Of a DNA stretch of 9,470 nucleotides, positions 7,474-9,470 are shown piece by piece. The notes beneath the pieces are model-generated. The model was not told the origin of the DNA. It saw nothing but the letters and a program-made list of their open reading frames with translations, and did not search any database. The number at the start of each line of letters is the position of its first letter. Position 1 is the first letter of the stretch. Source of the stretch: Thermoanaerobaculia bacterium (GTDB lineage: Bacteria > Acidobacteriota > Thermoanaerobaculia > Multivoradales > JAHEKO01); contig JARFQS010000363.1 in assembly GCA_029287645.1 (NCBI GenBank), forward strand, positions 1-9,470, in the 5' to 3' direction. Made by a program: the position numbers and the translations under genes.

Positions 7474-8831
7474 TCCAGATACCCGAGGGCTCGCAGGGCG
7501 TCGACGTCCTCCTCACTCAGTGAGGGGGGCGGTAGCTCATCAGCCAGGATCAAGCCCGCTTGTACGCTCTCCAACCAGGTCCGGAGGCCTTCCGAGATCT
7601 CAGTCTGTTCTCGAACGAGGCTGTCCAGTTCCTCTGGATCTGCCACGAGATCGAAAATTCGGCGCCGACCGTTGGTGACACGGAGGATCTCCTTCTTCCC
7701 ACCCTCTAGCCTGGCAACCTCCAGCAGGCCCTTCTCTCGAACCTTGGTCTGGTCCTCCTTCGCCCCGACCGAACCTCGGTGAGCCTGATACAGGGTGACC
7801 CGATCCCGAGGTGGCTCCACAGCACCCGCGAACACCTTGGACCAATCGACGCCCTGGAAGAAATTCGGCACGTCGATTCCGAGCAGGCCGACCACCGTCG
7901 GTGCCAGATCGAGGATCAGTGCCGGTGCCTCGACGACCGTCGGCTCGACTCGCCCAGGCCAGGTGATTCCCATGGGAATGTGCAGTGAGGGCTCGTACAG
8001 ATGTCGGCCGTGGCCCCAGTATCCGTGCTCGCCGAGACTCTCTCCGTGGTCCGAGACGAAGAGCACCATGGTGTTGTCCGCCGCCACCAGGTCCTCTACA
8101 TCGTCGAGCAGCTGCGAGATCTGGAAGTCCACGTAGGCGATCTCGGAATCGTACTTGTTGCTTTCCGAGTAGTTGTTGCCGTCGGGCGACGACCCGATCT
8201 GGTTCATGAAGTCCCGCTGCAGAAGGTACGGGGCGTGCGGTTCGACATAGTGGACCCAGAGGAATACCGGTCGTGAAGCTTCGCTCTCGATTTGCTCACC
8301 GAACCAGTCCAGCGCCGCTTCGTTGAGATCTTCTGCCGTGGCTTCGCGCTTGACCATGCCCAGCCATCGAGCCTTGGTCAGCACCTCCTCGAAATGGTCG
8401 AAATGACCCTCCATCGCCCAGAGCTTCGCCCGCAGGGTCCAACTGCCGACGAAAGCCCCTGTCTTGTACCCATGACGTCTCAAGATCTTGGGCAGAGAAG
8501 GCAGCTCGGGGCGGACCCTGAGGCCGTTCCGCGTCGAACCGTGCTCGTGTGGCGGCAGCGAGGTCAGCATCGAAGCCAGAGCGGGTGCGGTCAGGGGCTC
8601 GATGGTTCGAGCGTCCGCAAAGCGAGCACCCTTCGCCAGGAGATCGTCGAGGTGTGGTGAGGTCTTGCGTGCGTAGCCGTAGCTACCCATTCGATCCGCC
8701 CGCAGCGTATCGACCGAGAGCAACAGGATGTGGGGTCGCGGCTCGGAGGCGGCCATTGAGGTGGCCGGCGCAAATAGAGCCAAGAGCGCGAGTCCTCGCC
8801 AAAGCACCGGAAGTCTTCGTCGCACCTTCAT
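7470..8831 (-). CDS. Exported sulfatase-superfamily protein with Thr at the nucleophile position
   Basis: This 453-residue protein belongs to the alkaline phosphatase/sulfatase superfamily. The N-terminus has basic residues, a hydrophobic stretch (about 8-22) and a likely signal peptidase site after SMA (Ala27), so it probably acts outside the cytoplasm. Family metal-site motifs are present: SVDTLRAD (39-46, Asp41), HYVEPHAPY (194-202) and SDHGESLGEHGYWGHG (260-275, Asp261, His262). The tail EEDVDALRALGYLD is common in sulfatase-like proteins of Acidobacteriota and related groups. At the active site, where true sulfatases have C/S-x-P-x-R for formylglycine, this protein reads TAPAL (81-85): Thr replaces Cys/Ser and Leu replaces Arg. 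Thr is the nucleophile in lipoteichoic acid synthases and phosphoethanolamine transferases, so phosphotransfer or phosphodiester chemistry is possible. No substrate can be assigned. ATG 8831 has no clear Shine-Dalgarno, but the signal peptide supports this start. It diverges from the flippase-like gene. Confidence 0.88.
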   Translation of the reverse strand: MKVRRRLPVLWRGLALLALFAPATSMAASEPRPHILLLSVDTLRADRMGSYGYARKTSPHLDDLLAKGARFADARTIEPLTAPALASMLTSLPPHEHGSTRNGLRVRPELPSLPKILRRHGYKTGAFVGSWTLRAKLWAMEGHFDHFEEVLTKARWLGMVKREATAEDLNEAALDWFGEQIESEASRPVFLWVHYVEPHAPYLLQRDFMNQIGSSPDGNNYSESNKYDSEIAYVDFQISQLLDDVEDLVAADNTMVLFVSDHGESLGEHGYWGHGRHLYEPSLHIPMGITWPGRVEPTVVEAPALILDLAPTVVGLLGIDVPNFFQGVDWSKVFAGAVEPPRDRVTLYQAHRGSVGAKEDQTKVREKGLLEVARLEGGKKEILRVTNGRRRIFDLVADPEELDSLVREQTEISEGLRTWLESVQAGLILADELPPPSLSEEDVDALRALGYLD

Positions 8832-8881
8832 AACCGCGGGAATTTACCAGATTTTCAGGTCCGCGATAGGGTGATCGGGCG
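8832..8881. promoter_or_regulatory. Short divergent intergenic region
   Basis: These 50 bases separate two divergent start codons and so should hold at least the proximal promoter parts for both genes, or the genes' promoters extend into each other's coding sequence. Its centre (about 8841-8858) is A/T-rich against the surrounding GC, and CCGCGG (8834-8839) is a small palindrome. I cannot define convincing -35/-10 pairs, so this is called by position and base composition only. Confidence 0.4.
8868..8876 (+). promoter_or_regulatory. Probable ribosome binding site of the flippase-like gene
   Basis: AGGGTGATC precedes the ATG at 8882 by five bases. GGTGATC (8870-8876) is complementary to the extreme 3' end of 16S rRNA, next to the usual GGAGG-pairing core, which puts the alignment at normal spacing. 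It supports 8882 as the start. Confidence 0.45.
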
Positions 8882-9358
8882 ATGGTCGATCCAGAAGCGG
8901 AGACTCCAGGCCCTCCGACACCTCTCATCCGAGGCCGGGCTTCGACGAGTCGCTGGCTGGTCAGAACGGCGCAGCTGGCCGCAGTGGTCCTGATCCTCGT
9001 CTTGGCCTGGCGCCTCCTGGACCAGATCGGCTGGAGGGAAATCTGGCTGCGAGTCAGAGCAGCCAGGGGGAGTTGGATGGTGGCTGCCGTGACAGCGCTC
9101 GTGGCGCGATTCGTCCTCCTCTACCATCGCTGGTCCCTGGCACTCGCGGCAACAGGTTTCCGCCCCGCCTGGTTCCGGGGCCTGGCTTCGCAGCTCGCCG
9201 CCATCCTGGTCAATCATCTGACTCCTACCGCTCGGCTCTTCGGTGGCGTTCTTCGCGCCCGGTGTGTCAGCCTTCAACTCGCCCGACCCTTCGCACAGAT
9301 CTACGCCACGGTCCTGGTCGATCAGATTTCGCATCAGGCTGTCCTGGCGGTCGTCACC
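8882..9358 (+). CDS. Flippase-like / lysylphosphatidylglycerol synthase membrane-domain protein, 3' truncated by adapter
   Basis: These are the first 159 residues of a multi-pass inner-membrane protein. A polar, proline-rich N-terminus (1-24) is followed by hydrophobic segments at about 28-46, 66-84 and 100-115. The family pattern is visible: YHRWSLALAATGF (81-93) corresponds to the RW..lL..tG block, and NHLTPTARLFGGVLRAR (111-127) to the conserved nxllPa..GG..R loop, followed by a segment in the expected place for the next helix. Relatives are about 300-350 residues, so roughly half is missing. The family includes the flippase domain of MprF, but most stand-alone members have no proven substrate, so no lipid is assigned here. 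The last genomic codon is Thr159; the frame then runs into adapter sequence and reads LSLIHISEPTRP, which is not biological. It diverges from the exported sulfatase-like gene, so a shared role at the envelope is possible but unproven. Confidence 0.75.
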
Positions 9359-9426
9359 CTGTCTCTTATACACATCTCCGAGCCCACGAGACCCGCTCCG
9401 TTATCGCGTATGCCGTCTTCGGCTTG
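9359..9426 (+). other. Illumina Nextera adapter read-through (mosaic end, i7 index, P7), artefact
   Basis: Positions 9359-9377 are exactly the 19-base Tn5 mosaic end, CTGTCTCTTATACACATCT. Positions 9378-9392 are the Nextera read-2 tail CCGAGCCCACGAGAC. Positions 9393-9402 (CCGCTCCGTT) sit where a 10-base i7 index belongs. Positions 9403-9426 are the P7 sequence with two T-to-G differences, at 9406 and 9421. This is untrimmed library adapter, not genome and not a transposon insertion. It creates false coding sequence on both strands. Confidence 0.98.

Positions 9427-9470
<44 letters not shown>

Noticed and set aside
8855..9373. 172-residue minus-strand ORF starting MYKRQG
   Set aside because: Its start codon lies in the Nextera mosaic end (reverse complement) and the rest is antisense to the flippase-like gene. 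MYKRQ is a known adapter-derived peptide start.
9359..9377. Tn5/IS50-like mosaic end as evidence of a transposon
   Set aside because: It is followed directly by the read-2 adapter tail, an index, P7 and poly-G, so it is from library preparation and not a mobile element.

Overview
This is a GC-rich bacterial stretch (above 60% G+C by eye), read as the end of a short-read assembly contig. It carries a recombination and repair operon, a PLP enzyme of the D-threonine aldolase / D-serine dehydratase type, an exported sulfatase-superfamily protein, and the start of a multi-pass membrane protein of the flippase-like (lysylphosphatidylglycerol synthase membrane domain) family. The gene types and the sulfatase tail ending in LGYLD suit Acidobacteriota, Myxococcota or similar uncultured high-GC groups. 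There is no rRNA or other marker gene, so this placement is weak.

Layout. Positions 3-2744 (+) hold an AddB-like subunit cut by the window start. It retains its helicase-like region, a PD-(D/E)XK nuclease with DYKTGK, and four cysteines for an iron-sulfur cluster. Its TGA overlaps the ATG of addA (2744-6382, +) by one base. AddA is a complete 1212-residue UvrD-family helicase with all major motifs and a second nuclease domain. Its TGA in turn overlaps by four bases the ATG of the PLP enzyme (6379-7473, +), which has a strong ribosome binding site. These three genes therefore look like one translationally coupled operon. AddA and AddB would together resect double-strand breaks for RecA-dependent repair; why an amino-acid enzyme follows them is not evident.

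The sulfatase-like gene (8831 to 7470, -) converges on the PLP enzyme gene, and the two stop codons share a CTAG palindrome. It has a signal peptide, but Thr stands where the formylglycine Cys/Ser should be. A 50-base divergent spacer separates it from the flippase-like gene (8882 onward, +).

Genomic sequence ends at 9358. Positions 9359-9426 are an Illumina Nextera adapter (mosaic end, i7 index, P7), followed by AAAA and 40 G of two-colour dark-cycle signal. The flippase-like gene is therefore truncated, and everything translated past 9358 is artefact. I found no CRISPR array, mobile element, tRNA or convincing new system. The most useful points are the adapter artefact, the non-canonical sulfatase active site and the odd third gene of the addBA operon.
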